Source of the DNA: CAIVPM01 sp964615145
GTDB lineage: Bacteria > Bacteroidota > Bacteroidia > Chitinophagales > Chitinophagaceae
Length of the DNA stretch: 64,000 bases
Reading direction: 5' to 3'
Assembly: GCA_964615145.1 (NCBI GenBank)
Contig: CAZTOP010000001.1
Span: 1-64,000, forward strand
Below, piece by piece: positions 34,390 through 44,000 of this stretch; the first letter of the stretch is position 1; each line of letters starts with the position of its first letter. The notes beneath the pieces are model-generated. The model made no database searches. It saw only the letters and a program-made list of their open reading frames with translations, and was not told the origin of the DNA. A program made the position numbers and the translations under genes.

Positions 34390-35253
34390 ATGGATTTTTA
34401 TTTAACCGCTATTATTCTTGGTTTATGTTTGTCTGCAATGAGTTTGGGAATTTTTTTAAGTATGAAAGTTTTCAATATTCCAGATATAACAACAGATGGT
34501 AGTTATACTTTAGGTGCTGTTGTAACTGCTGTGCTGCTTACTAATCAAATTTCTTTATACATTATTATTCCAACAGTAATGTTAGTAGGGGCTGTGGCAG
34601 GTTGTATTACTGCACTTGTACATACAAGATTTAAAGTAGATGCTCTACTTGCTGGAATACTTACTATGACAGCATTATATTCTATAAACCTTACTATACT
34701 GGGTAGGTCTAATTTACCATTGATTGATACGAAAAATATTTTTTTATCTTTTCATCTTTTTCATAATGTTATTTATAATTCACTTTTCATTATTGCCATC
34801 ATCATAGCTATTCTTTCATCTATTTTATCATTCATACTAAAAACAGATTTTGGCATTGCAATGCGAGCTACCGGGAATAATGCTGTAATGGTTAGGACTT
34901 TGGGTGTAAACGATAATAAAATGAAAATTTTTGGTTTGGGTATAGCCAATTCATTAACTGCCCTTGCAGGATTTTTGGTAGCACAGAATCAATTTTATGC
35001 AGATATTAACATGGGGATAGGTATTGTTATTACTGGACTTGGAAGTGTTTTAATAGCAGATGCTTTAAAGCAATTGTTTAAAATAAATTCATTAAGTAAG
35101 CAACTTCTGTTGGTAATTGTGAGTAGTATTATTTTTCAATTAATATTAGCAATCACACTGTCATTAGGTGTAAATCCTAATTTACTAAAATTAACAACTT
35201 CTTTGTTTGTTTTACTAATTTTAGCCATAACTAAATTTAAGAAAGCCTTTTAA
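34390..35253 (+). CDS. ABC transporter permease (COG4120/TrpY-like, BCAA-permease superfamily)
   Basis: 287 residues with eight or nine hydrophobic helices. The pattern MSLGIFLSMKVFNIPDITTDGSYTLGA at the start, FGIAMRATGNNAVMVRTLGV in the middle and ALAGFLVAQNQFYADINMGIG near the end is that of the LivH-like permeases of the uncharacterized/tryptophan-type (TrpXYZ) transporters. It is followed after 3 bp by its ATPase. The substrate-binding protein that normally completes such an importer is not adjacent. Confidence 0.88.
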   Translation: MDFYLTAIILGLCLSAMSLGIFLSMKVFNIPDITTDGSYTLGAVVTAVLLTNQISLYIIIPTVMLVGAVAGCITALVHTRFKVDALLAGILTMTALYSINLTILGRSNLPLIDTKNIFLSFHLFHNVIYNSLFIIAIIIAILSSILSFILKTDFGIAMRATGNNAVMVRTLGVNDNKMKIFGLGIANSLTALAGFLVAQNQFYADINMGIGIVITGLGSVLIADALKQLFKINSLSKQLLLVIVSSIIFQLILAITLSLGVNPNLLKLTTSLFVLLILAITKFKKAF

Positions 35254-35256
35254 ACA

Positions 35257-36006
35257 TTGATTAATCTAAACAACATATCAAAAACTTTTAATAGAAGCGA
35301 AGCAACGGAAATAAAGGCTTTACGAAATATATCATTGACCATAAATGAAGGAGAATTTGTGGTTATTGTTGGTAGTAACGGTAGCGGAAAATCAACATTA
35401 TTAAACAGCATTGCTGGCAGTTTTATTTGTGATGAAGGAACTATAATTATAGATGGAAACAATGTAACTAAGTTACAAGATTATCAACGCAACAAATGGT
35501 TAAGTAGGGTTTTTCAGAATCCATTACAAGGTACTGCTCCTGCATTAAGCATTATAGATAATTTTCGACTAGCATCATTACGTACACAATCAAAGTCAAT
35601 GAAAATAGGTATTTCAAGTACTTTTGTTGCAAAAGTAAAAGAACGTATTGCCACACTAAATATGGGTTTAGAAGATAAAATCAATCAACCAGTTGGTAGT
35701 TTAAGTGGCGGACAACGACAAGCACTCACGTTATTAATGAGTGTATTGGACGATACTAAAATATTATTATTAGATGAGCCCACAGCAGCACTTGACCCCA
35801 AAAGTGCAACAATAGTAATGCTTGCAGCCGATACGCTAATAAAACAATTACAGCTTACAGCCGTGTTAGTTACACATAATTTGAAGGAAGCCATCAATTA
35901 TGGTAATAGAATTATTCAAATGGGTGAAGGGACTATAATAAAAGATTTAGAAAAAAAAGAAAAAGTTAAATTAAGTATAAACGATATTTTTGAATGGTTT
36001 CAATAA
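35257..36006 (+). CDS. ABC transporter ATP-binding protein (COG1101/TrpZ-like)
   Basis: 249 residues starting at a TTG (35257) 3 bp after the permease stop; no ATG is available before the conserved INLNNISKTF strand. Walker A GSNGSGKST, signature LSGGQRQALTLLM, Walker B ILLLDEPTAALDP and switch His (VTHNLKEA) are all intact. RVFQNPLQGTAPALSI after the Q-loop is typical of the partner of TrpY-like permeases. Translational coupling to the permease gene is likely. Confidence 0.9.
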   Translation: MINLNNISKTFNRSEATEIKALRNISLTINEGEFVVIVGSNGSGKSTLLNSIAGSFICDEGTIIIDGNNVTKLQDYQRNKWLSRVFQNPLQGTAPALSIIDNFRLASLRTQSKSMKIGISSTFVAKVKERIATLNMGLEDKINQPVGSLSGGQRQALTLLMSVLDDTKILLLDEPTAALDPKSATIVMLAADTLIKQLQLTAVLVTHNLKEAINYGNRIIQMGEGTIIKDLEKKEKVKLSINDIFEWFQ

Positions 36007-36035
36007 TCTAGCTTAATTAACAATATTTTTAAAAA

Positions 36036-36854
36036 ATGAACTTCAAAAACAAGACAGTTTTCATAACAGGTGCATCCCGTGGCATTGGTAAAGCAATAGC
36101 TTTAAAGCTTGCACAATATGGTGCCAATATTATTGTAGCAGCAAAAAGCACAGAGGAACATCCTAAACTTGGTGGAACAATTTTTTCTGCGGCAAAAGAA
36201 ATAGAAGCTGCTGGCGGTAAAGCTTTGGCAGTGCAACTTGATATTAGAAATGAAGAGCAAATTAAGGCATCAGTTGATAAAGCTGTTAATACCTTTGGTG
36301 GTATAGATATGCTAGTCAATAACGCATCTGCTATTCAATTGATTGGTACATTACAAACCGAAGCCAAAAAATTTGACTTAATGCATGACATTAATGTTCG
36401 GGGTACATTTTTAATGGCACAAGCTTGCCTTCCTCATTTGCAAAAAAGCAGCAATGCACACATACTCACTTTGTCTCCACCCATCAACTTAATTAATAAA
36501 TGGATGGCTCCACATATTGCTTATACAATGAGCAAATTTAATATGAGTATGATGGCACTTGCTTGGGCTGAGGAGTTTAAGAAAGATGGTATTGCTAGCA
36601 ATGCATTGTGGCCTAAAACTACTATTGATACTGCTGCTGTAAGGAATTTATTGGGAGGAGAAATGCTTGCTAATATGAGCAGAACAACTGATATTCTTGC
36701 TGATGCGGCTTACTATATATTCAGTAAAACTAATCTTGAATATACTGGAAATACTTTTATTGATGAGGATGTTTTGGCAAAAGAAGGTATTACAGATTTA
36801 TCAAAATACAGTGTGGTTGCCGGTGCAAAATTGTATCAGGATTTGTTTATATAA
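36036..36854 (+). CDS. Short-chain dehydrogenase/reductase (HSDL2-like)
   Basis: 272 residues of the classical SDR fold: cofactor-binding TGASRGIG (~11-18), NNAS, and the catalytic Ser-Tyr-Lys with Tyr163 and Lys167 in AYTMSK. AAKSTEEHPKLGGTI after the second strand and the ALWPKTTIDTAAV segment are typical of the HSDL2-like subgroup, linked to fatty-acyl or hydroxysteroid-like substrates; the substrate here is unknown. It starts 29 bp after the ABC ATPase and precedes the thiolase gene, suggesting a role in acyl-CoA metabolism. Confidence 0.88.
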   Translation: MNFKNKTVFITGASRGIGKAIALKLAQYGANIIVAAKSTEEHPKLGGTIFSAAKEIEAAGGKALAVQLDIRNEEQIKASVDKAVNTFGGIDMLVNNASAIQLIGTLQTEAKKFDLMHDINVRGTFLMAQACLPHLQKSSNAHILTLSPPINLINKWMAPHIAYTMSKFNMSMMALAWAEEFKKDGIASNALWPKTTIDTAAVRNLLGGEMLANMSRTTDILADAAYYIFSKTNLEYTGNTFIDEDVLAKEGITDLSKYSVVAGAKLYQDLFI

Positions 36855-36927
36855 GACATAGTTTCATTTATATCATTTTATTTATACTCTCAATTCATAA
36901 ATTATAATATTCAATTCATAATTTTAT

Positions 36928-38121
36928 ATGAAACCTTGTTATATCATAGATTCAGTAAGAACGCCAATTGGAAAATATGCAGGAAAACTAAGCAACACAC
37001 GCCCAGATGACTTATTGGCTTTTGTAATAAAAGAATTAGTAAAGCGTAATCCAAATATTGATGTAAATGTAATTGAAGATGTAATTGCTGGGGCTGCAAA
37101 CCAAGCTGGAGAAGACAATAGAAACGTTGCAAGAATGGCTGCACTTTTAGCAGGGCTTCCAACAACAGTTGGTGGCAATACTGTAAACCGCTTATGTGCA
37201 AGTGGCTTACAAAGTATTATGGATGCTGCACGTGCTATAATGTGTGGAGAGGGCTTGTTATATATCGCTGGTGGTACCGAAAGTATGACACGTGCACCAT
37301 TTGTAACAGCTAAAGCAGATGGGGCTTATAGCAGAAAAATAGAAACTTTTGATACCACAATGGGGTGGCGTTTTATTAATAATAATCTTAGCACTTTGCA
37401 TCATCCTTACACAATGGGAGAAACAGCAGAGAATGTTGCCAGGCAATGGAATATTAAGCGTGAAGCACAGGATACTTTTGCACTGCATAGTCAGGAGAAA
37501 TATTTTAAAGCTCTGGAATATGGAAAATGGAATGATGAGATCATCCCTGTTGAAATTACAGAAAACAAGCAAGTAGTGTTTTTTGTGCAAGATGAGCACC
37601 CACGTGTCACAACATTAGATAAGCTAGCTGCTTTAAAGCCTGCATTTATAAAAGATGGAACTGTTACTGCTGGGAATAGCAGTGGTATTAATGATGGTGC
37701 AGCTGCATTATTATTGGCAAGTGAAGAGGCTGTTAAATTGTTTAATTTGCAACCCGTTGCAATAATTAAAAGTATGGCAATTGCAGGCGTAAACCCAGCT
37801 ATAATGGGCATAGGTCCTGTTCCTGCTACACAAAAAGCATTGCAGCGAGCGGGTATTACAACAAACGATTTAGAATTGATAGAATTAAACGAAGCTTTTG
37901 CATCTCAATCATTAGCTTGTATACAAGATTTAAATCTTGACCCTACAAAAATTAATGTAAATGGAGGCAGCATTGCTTTAGGGCATCCATTAGGTTGTAG
38001 TGGTGCAAGAATATCTACAACACTGCTACACGAAATGAAAAGAACTAACAGCAAATATGGATTAGCTACAATGTGTATAGGAGTGGGGCAGGGAGCTGCT
38101 ATTATTTATGAAGGAGTATAG
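36928..38121 (+). CDS. Thiolase (acetyl-CoA acyltransferase, PcaF/FadA type)
   Basis: 397 residues with all three thiolase active-site elements: nucleophile Cys90 (NRLCASGLQS), His353 (GGSIALGHPLGCSGAR) and Cys383 (TMCIGVGQG), plus NEAFASQ. ANQAGEDNRNVARMAALLAGLP is close to 3-oxoadipyl-CoA thiolases (PcaF), but that branch is also used for general beta-oxidation, and no other aromatic-degradation gene is present. It degrades 3-oxoacyl-CoA to acetyl-CoA. Last gene of the plus-strand run; a terminator follows. Confidence 0.92.
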   Translation: MKPCYIIDSVRTPIGKYAGKLSNTRPDDLLAFVIKELVKRNPNIDVNVIEDVIAGAANQAGEDNRNVARMAALLAGLPTTVGGNTVNRLCASGLQSIMDAARAIMCGEGLLYIAGGTESMTRAPFVTAKADGAYSRKIETFDTTMGWRFINNNLSTLHHPYTMGETAENVARQWNIKREAQDTFALHSQEKYFKALEYGKWNDEIIPVEITENKQVVFFVQDEHPRVTTLDKLAALKPAFIKDGTVTAGNSSGINDGAAALLLASEEAVKLFNLQPVAIIKSMAIAGVNPAIMGIGPVPATQKALQRAGITTNDLELIELNEAFASQSLACIQDLNLDPTKINVNGGSIALGHPLGCSGARISTTLLHEMKRTNSKYGLATMCIGVGQGAAIIYEGV

Positions 38122-38144
38122 TTTAAAAAGGAAAAGTAAAATAT

Positions 38145-38182
38145 AAAAAAACCTCGAAGCATTTCACGTTTCGAGGTTTTTT
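38145..38182. terminator. Bidirectional terminator between the thiolase and the minus-strand locus
   Basis: The stem AAAAAACCTCGAA/TTCGAGGTTTTTT (CCTCGAA 38152-38158 with TTCGAGG 38170-38176) has A and T runs on both sides, so it can stop transcription from both converging genes. Confidence 0.9.
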
Positions 38183-38187
38183 AATTC

Positions 38188-38215
38188 ATTGCAGTTGGTT
38201 TCAGCCAACTGCAAT
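38188..38215. repeat. Perfect palindrome ATTGCAGTTGG/CCAACTGCAAT
   Basis: An 11-bp perfect stem with a six-base loop TTTCAG, directly after the bidirectional terminator and 6 bp from the stop of the T9SS gene at 38222. No T run follows on either strand, so it is not a standard terminator. It may be a dispersed REP-like element or an RNA 3'-end stabilizer. Confidence 0.6.
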
Positions 38216-38221
38216 AATTGT

Positions 38222-40963
38222 TTATTCCACCACCAATTTCTTAGTAGTTTTTCCATTGCTAGTTATGCTACTAACAAAATATATTCCTTTACTTAGGGTA
38301 GCAATATCAATTGTATTTATACCAATACTTAATATTTGTGTTTTAACTGTTTTGCCATAAAGGTCAGTAATAATAATACTTCCAGCACCTACTAAAGTTT
38401 CAAGTTGTAAGTTAATAACTGATTTGGTAGGATTAGGATAGATTGTAAAGCCGTTGACAGTGGACAGTTGACCGTCAACCATATTTACGCCACGTGCAGC
38501 ACAAGTAAATCCATTACCGCTTATAGTTCTACTGCTGCTACATCCACCAGTTGATGTGTATGTATATTTAATTGAGCCGGCACCTACAGCATTAATTGTT
38601 ACTACTCCGCCAGAAGTTACACTAGCAACACCAGTTGCACTCCAAACACCAGCAGGTGAATTAGGGGAACCTACAACAGTGAAAGTTTTACCAACACAAA
38701 AACTTCCAGAAGGAGCACCAGCTTGAGGGTTATTTGTACCACCAGCATAAGCAATAGTGGGAACAGCTGGTATAGCATTTACAGTAACATTATAACTTGC
38801 ATAAGCAGAACAACTGTTAGCATTAGTAACAGTATACCTTACAACACCAGCACCAGCGTTACTACCTGTATAAATTCCATTACCATCTATAGTTCCTCTG
38901 TTGTTTGAGCTGCTCCAAACACCACCAGTTGTTGTGGTAGCAAGGGTTGTAGTATTTCCAACACACACTTGATTAGTACCTGTTATGGCATTAGGAGTAG
39001 TGGCTTGTGCAACTGTTACTGTAACAGCATTTGAATTAGAGACACAACCATTAGCTCCTACTGTATTAAATATTACTGTTGTTGTTCCGTTAGATTTGGC
39101 TGTAATCGTTCCTGTGTAACTGTTTCCATCAGTTGATACACTTGCAATAGATGGATTTGAACTGAGCCAATACCCACCATTTACAGTATTAGAGTTATAA
39201 ATATTTTTGATTGCACCAATTTCACAAAATGTACCAACATTAGATGATAATCCAATTTGTGGACTTGGAATAACTGTAATTTGAATACTGTTGCTATAAG
39301 CTACAGAAGTTGTTTGACATAAATTATTTGAAGTAAGAATACAACTTATTATATCGCCAGTATTCAGAGTGCCAGCTGTAAATTGTATAGATGAAGCACT
39401 GCCTATGTTGTTGCCATTTTTTTTCCATTGAAATATTGGGGAAGTACCTCCATTAGTTGAAGTTGCTGAAAATGTTGCATCACTTCCTGAACAAATAATA
39501 TTTGATGATGTGTTGATAGAAACTGATGGTGTAACTGCATTTCCAACAGTTAATATTAATGTGGCTACACTATCGCAACCCAAAAAATTTGTTAGTTGAA
39601 CATGATATGTTCCAGAACTCAAATAATTATTTCCATTCCAAAAATAAGGCAGTTGATTTGGGCAAATATTTTGATATGTAGTCGAGGAGCTAATTGATTT
39701 CACAGTTAAATTTAGTGTGGCGATACTATCACAACCAGCAGCATTCATTAAGCCTATTTTAGATTGTGATGCACTGTTGTTAAAAACTAAACCATTCCAA
39801 GTATATGGTAATTGGCTAGGGCAAACTGATAAATTTGTTACAGATGAAGAAGTTTGTTTCAAGTTAATAACAATCGAATTGCTAATAGCTGTAGCGGGAA
39901 AAGCATTAGGATCATTACTTGTTAAAAGGCAGGTTATGATATCTCCTGAAGAAAAATTATTTATTATTAGAGTGCCATTATTTGAACCAATATTAGCTCC
40001 ATTTTTTTTCCATTGAAAAAAAGGATTGCTACCACCGTTATTAGTACTTGCTGTAAAATTGATGTTATTACCAGCACAAGCAGAGGTTGAATTGGCCGAA
40101 ATTGTAATGGTTGGAATTATTTCTGTAATTGAATAGTCTGTCATTCTTATTGATTCGTCTCTTAAATCATTCGGATAACTAAGGCTTCTATAAATTCCCC
40201 ATTTCGGTCTTATAAAATTGTTACTCGGCCTAATTGTTTTCATATTACTGGATGTATAAGAAAATATGGTTGTATGATCAGATATATTTTTGATATTAAT
40301 TGAGTAGGTACCATTGCTACCAACTTTAATAACTTCTGTAGCTTCAACCCATATATTTTCAAATAATGATAAATTAAGATTACCAAGTTTAGTTGTTCCA
40401 GAACTAGAATCTGCAACATAATTTACTTCAAGTTTATTAGGATTGCCTTTTCTTACAGTTAAAGTAAAAATTGGATCGCTTTCATCACCACCAACAGCTT
40501 TTACCTGATGTATATGTGTGAAAGCAGAAGATGGTTTAAAACCGGTAGGAATTTTAAACTTCCATTTATAAGTTACAGTTTCACCAATTGTCCCTTTCAA
40601 GCTATCTGGAGATTGATCGTAGGTTTTAATTTCTATACGTTGTCTATCAAAGTTGATGCATCTGTCATTGTCTGCAGTATTTGCTGTGACCGGAAATGAA
40701 GTAGGCAAGTGAATGTAAAATTCAAAAACATATTTATTAAGAGATGAATCCCAAACTTCGGCAATGTGTCTTCCAAATGAAGGATGGCTGGTGCATTGAT
40801 CTGGAGCTTCTACAGCTATATAATTTGGAGCAAAGATGCTATTAATTAACTCATAGGTATTTCCTGGGCCATCAGCAGAAAGTACTGCTTGAGAATAAGA
40901 TTTGTTGTAGGTAAAAAAAAGAATCAACAGCAATAAAAGTGTTTTGTTTTTTAAAGGTCTCAT
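38222..40963 (-). CDS. Jelly-roll polysaccharide-lyase-like protein with Ig-like modules and T9SS tail
   Basis: 913 residues with a signal peptide (1-25, ending SYSQ). Residues ~27-290 form a domain shared with the gene at 51832: GPGNTYELINS, HPSFGRHIAEVWD, FDRQRIEIKTYD, HIHQVKAVGGDE and RPKWGIYRS. The RxRxE, HxHQ and KxGIYR elements occupy the order of the RSELR, QIH and YFKAGxY motifs of jelly-roll lyases (PL7/PL13/PL20 types), but it is not a standard PL7. Residues ~290-830 are PKD/Ig-like and SHD-type repeats, the last ~165 encoded by a 500-bp block nearly identical to the gene at 41042. A type A sorting domain (FTIYPNPTKS ... KKLVVE) ends it. Predicted surface glycan-cleaving or -binding protein. 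Confidence 0.82.
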   Translation of the reverse strand: MRPLKNKTLLLLLILFFTYNKSYSQAVLSADGPGNTYELINSIFAPNYIAVEAPDQCTSHPSFGRHIAEVWDSSLNKYVFEFYIHLPTSFPVTANTADNDRCINFDRQRIEIKTYDQSPDSLKGTIGETVTYKWKFKIPTGFKPSSAFTHIHQVKAVGGDESDPIFTLTVRKGNPNKLEVNYVADSSSGTTKLGNLNLSLFENIWVEATEVIKVGSNGTYSINIKNISDHTTIFSYTSSNMKTIRPSNNFIRPKWGIYRSLSYPNDLRDESIRMTDYSITEIIPTITISANSTSACAGNNINFTASTNNGGSNPFFQWKKNGANIGSNNGTLIINNFSSGDIITCLLTSNDPNAFPATAISNSIVINLKQTSSSVTNLSVCPSQLPYTWNGLVFNNSASQSKIGLMNAAGCDSIATLNLTVKSISSSTTYQNICPNQLPYFWNGNNYLSSGTYHVQLTNFLGCDSVATLILTVGNAVTPSVSINTSSNIICSGSDATFSATSTNGGTSPIFQWKKNGNNIGSASSIQFTAGTLNTGDIISCILTSNNLCQTTSVAYSNSIQITVIPSPQIGLSSNVGTFCEIGAIKNIYNSNTVNGGYWLSSNPSIASVSTDGNSYTGTITAKSNGTTTVIFNTVGANGCVSNSNAVTVTVAQATTPNAITGTNQVCVGNTTTLATTTTGGVWSSSNNRGTIDGNGIYTGSNAGAGVVRYTVTNANSCSAYASYNVTVNAIPAVPTIAYAGGTNNPQAGAPSGSFCVGKTFTVVGSPNSPAGVWSATGVASVTSGGVVTINAVGAGSIKYTYTSTGGCSSSRTISGNGFTCAARGVNMVDGQLSTVNGFTIYPNPTKSVINLQLETLVGAGSIIITDLYGKTVKTQILSIGINTIDIATLSKGIYFVSSITSNGKTTKKLVVE
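38523..39022. repeat. 500-bp near-identical block, copy 1
   Basis: Aligns without gaps to 41343-41842 (constant offset 2820). I found only two mismatches (38930 and 38983). Flanking coding sequence is homologous but clearly diverged, so the block has sharp edges. It encodes two Ig-like modules ahead of the sorting domain. Confidence 0.95.
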
Positions 40964-40990
40964 ACTTTAACAGTTAAAAAATTATAAATA

Positions 40991-41027
40991 AAAAATGCTT
41001 GGAGTTTTTAGTTCCAAGCATTTTTTT
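40991..41027 (-). terminator. Terminator after the 1352-residue T9SS gene
   Basis: The stem AAAAATGCTTGGA/TCCAAGCATTTTT (40991-41003 with 41013-41025) has T tracts on both strands. On the minus strand it closes the transcript that includes the gene at 41042 and separates it from the gene at 38222, which must then have its own promoter or depend on read-through. Confidence 0.85.
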
Positions 41028-41041
41028 AAATCAGTTGAGTA

Positions 41042-44000
41042 TTATTCAACAATTATTTTTTGAGTTTTCTTGCCATCATTGGTAATCATACTTACAAAGT
41101 ACATTCCTTTAGTTAAATTAGCAATATCAATTGAATTATTGCCCATACTCATTGGTATATTTTTTAATATTTTACCATACAAGTCAGTAATGGTAATACT
41201 TCCAGTACCTACTAGCGTTTCAACTTTTAAGTTAATAACTGATTTAGCTGGATTAGGATATATTGTAAAATCATTTAAAGACGACAGCTGATTGTTAACA
41301 GTATTTACACCTCTTGCAGCACAAGTAAATCCATTGCCACTAATAGTTCTACTGCTGCTACATCCACCAGTTGATGTGTATGTATATTTAATTGAGCCGG
41401 CACCTACAGCATTAATTGTTACTACTCCGCCAGAAGTTACACTAGCAACACCAGTTGCACTCCAAACACCAGCAGGTGAATTAGGGGAACCTACAACAGT
41501 GAAAGTTTTACCAACACAAAAACTTCCAGAAGGAGCACCAGCTTGAGGGTTATTTGTACCACCAGCATAAGCAATAGTGGGAACAGCTGGTATAGCATTT
41601 ACAGTAACATTATAACTTGCATAAGCAGAACAACTGTTAGCATTAGTAACAGTATACCTTACAACACCAGCACCAGCGTTACTACCTGTATAAATTCCAT
41701 TACCATCTATAGTTCCTCTGTTGTTTGAGCTGCTCCAAACACCACCAGTGGTTGTGGTAGCAAGGGTTGTAGTATTTCCAACACACACTTGATTAGTACC
41801 TGTAATGGCATTAGGAGTAGTGGCTTGTGCAACTGTTACTGTTAATGATGATGATGATACGCAACTATTAGCAGATGTAATGCTATAGCTGATTGTAGCT
41901 GTTCCGTTAGAGTTTGCAGTAACTACACCTTTGCTGTCAACACTTGCAACACTACCAGCATCGCTACTCCAAGAGCCAGATTGAGTTGTATTAAAATATC
42001 TAACATTTGAACCGAGTGTACACATTGTTGCAGTAGTTACAACAGTACCCACTGAGTTAGTAATTTGAGCAACAGCTGGGCTTGGATTTACTGTTAATTG
42101 AATAGTGTTACTATTGGCTGTAGCAGAAGTTTGACAGGTATTATTTGCTGTAAGAACACAACTGATAACATCATTATTATTTAAAGTTCCTGATAGGAAA
42201 GTAATAGAAGATGAACTGCCTACACTGCCTCCGTTTTTAAACCATTCAAAATTTGGAGAACTACCACCATTAGTAGCATTTGCATTAAAAGATACATTAC
42301 TGCCACTACAAACTGTATTACTTGCAGTAGAAATTGAAACCGAAGGGGTAACCGAAGTGCCACATTTACCAAGTAAAAAGTTTCCAGTTGATGTAACATT
42401 GTTTAGTGTGTTAGAGTAAGTGCCAGCACTAACAGATGAAATTGTCCAATCTGTAAAGTATTTAGCAGCAATAACAGAAGCAGAAGTAGCAGTTCCAACT
42501 AAATCAGTTGAAATATAGTTTAGGTTTAAACTGTAATCTGTATAAACTAAACCGTTGGTACTTGAGGTAGACCAATATCTATTTACATAGTTTGTTGAGC
42601 TAAGTGGAGAGGTGGCATAGTTTGGTTCAAGAGAGGCATTTTTTACTGTTTTTACAGCAAAATCACCAGCTACACTAACATTTGAAAAACTTACTGTAGC
42701 AGGTAGATAGTTAAGTGAATCTCCAATCTCAAAACTTCTAGAGACATTATTTCCTGTAGAAATATTTTTTCTTAAATTACCAAAAACCCAACCATTGGTT
42801 CTGGCAATATTTCCTGTTGATGATATTGCTAAGGTGCTTCCATTGGTGGTTAATACAAAGCTTTTCAAATCAAATGTTCCTGTTATAGTTGGTGAGCCAG
42901 CTAAATAATAACCATTACTAGCTAATTCTACGTTAGCTAGAGTGGCACTTGATAAGGCTGTAGTTCCTGTGTTTGTAGTGCCATTTAACACTAATTTACC
43001 ACCAGAACTTGCTGTATATACACCAGAGCCTGTAACACCACCCCTTAAAGTAATTACATTAGTTCCTCCAGATAATGTTCCATTTGATAAACCAAGGTTT
43101 CGGTTAATTGTTATAGGTTGTGTAATAGATACAGAACCATTTGTTCCTGTTTTATCAACTGTTAAATTATTAACAACTTGGCTACCCGATGTAAAATTTA
43201 ATGATCCTGAACTTCCATTTCCAACACCACCAATTGTTATACTTGCACTATCGTGGCCAGATATAGTACCACTTCCAGATAAATTGCCATTTATTGTTAA
43301 AGTCATTGTAGAGGTTGGTGCAAGAATTAATTTCCCACTATTGTTTAAATCTGTGAATGTTCTTCCACCAGTTAGTCTATAATTTGAATTTGCACCAATA
43401 GTTAATGAGCCATAAGTGCCTACAGGGTTTGATACAAATTCATTTCCAGATGTAATTGTTGAATCTAAGCCCGGATTAATTGTTAAATATATTACATCGG
43501 TTGGAGCGGTACCAAAAACATATGTTCCACTATTGGCATTAAATGCACTGGTGCTGTGACTTCTGTATAAACGAGCCCCATTACCGAAAGTTAGTGTATT
43601 GCCAGTATTAACTGTAAAATTACCGCCATTGAGCGTAAAATTGCCGGTAATTACTCTGCTAATTCCTGCATTAGCTACAAATGAAAGTGTGTTTGCTGTA
43701 ACCAAAATATTTGTTGGACCATTACTGGCAGGCCATTCTAGGTTTGTTGTGCCTATTCCAATACTTGAAGTTCCTGATAAGGCTAATGTGGCTCCTGGGC
43801 TATATGTTAAGCTACTGCCACCCGTACTAGCCAAAATGCAAGAACTACTTCCTGCAAGTGTTAATGTTCCTGATACATTTATGGTAATTCCACTTGGAAT
43901 CGTTTTAGCAGTACTTGACTTCAGTGTTAAGTTTGTATATGAATTAAAATCGGCTGAATTATTTGGAGATACATCTGTGCTTGCACCTTTCGCTAATAAA

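Noticed and set aside
38222..40963. Standard PL7 alginate lyase call
   Set aside because: The order of motifs is similar, but the PL7 consensus strands (RSELR, QIH, YFKAGxY) are not matched exactly, so only a jelly-roll lyase-like label is used.
41292..41728. Plus-strand open frames inside the T9SS genes (also near 42942-44489, 46560-47759)
   Set aside because: They lie antisense to long repeat-rich coding sequence with strong family matches, and their translations show only compositional bias.
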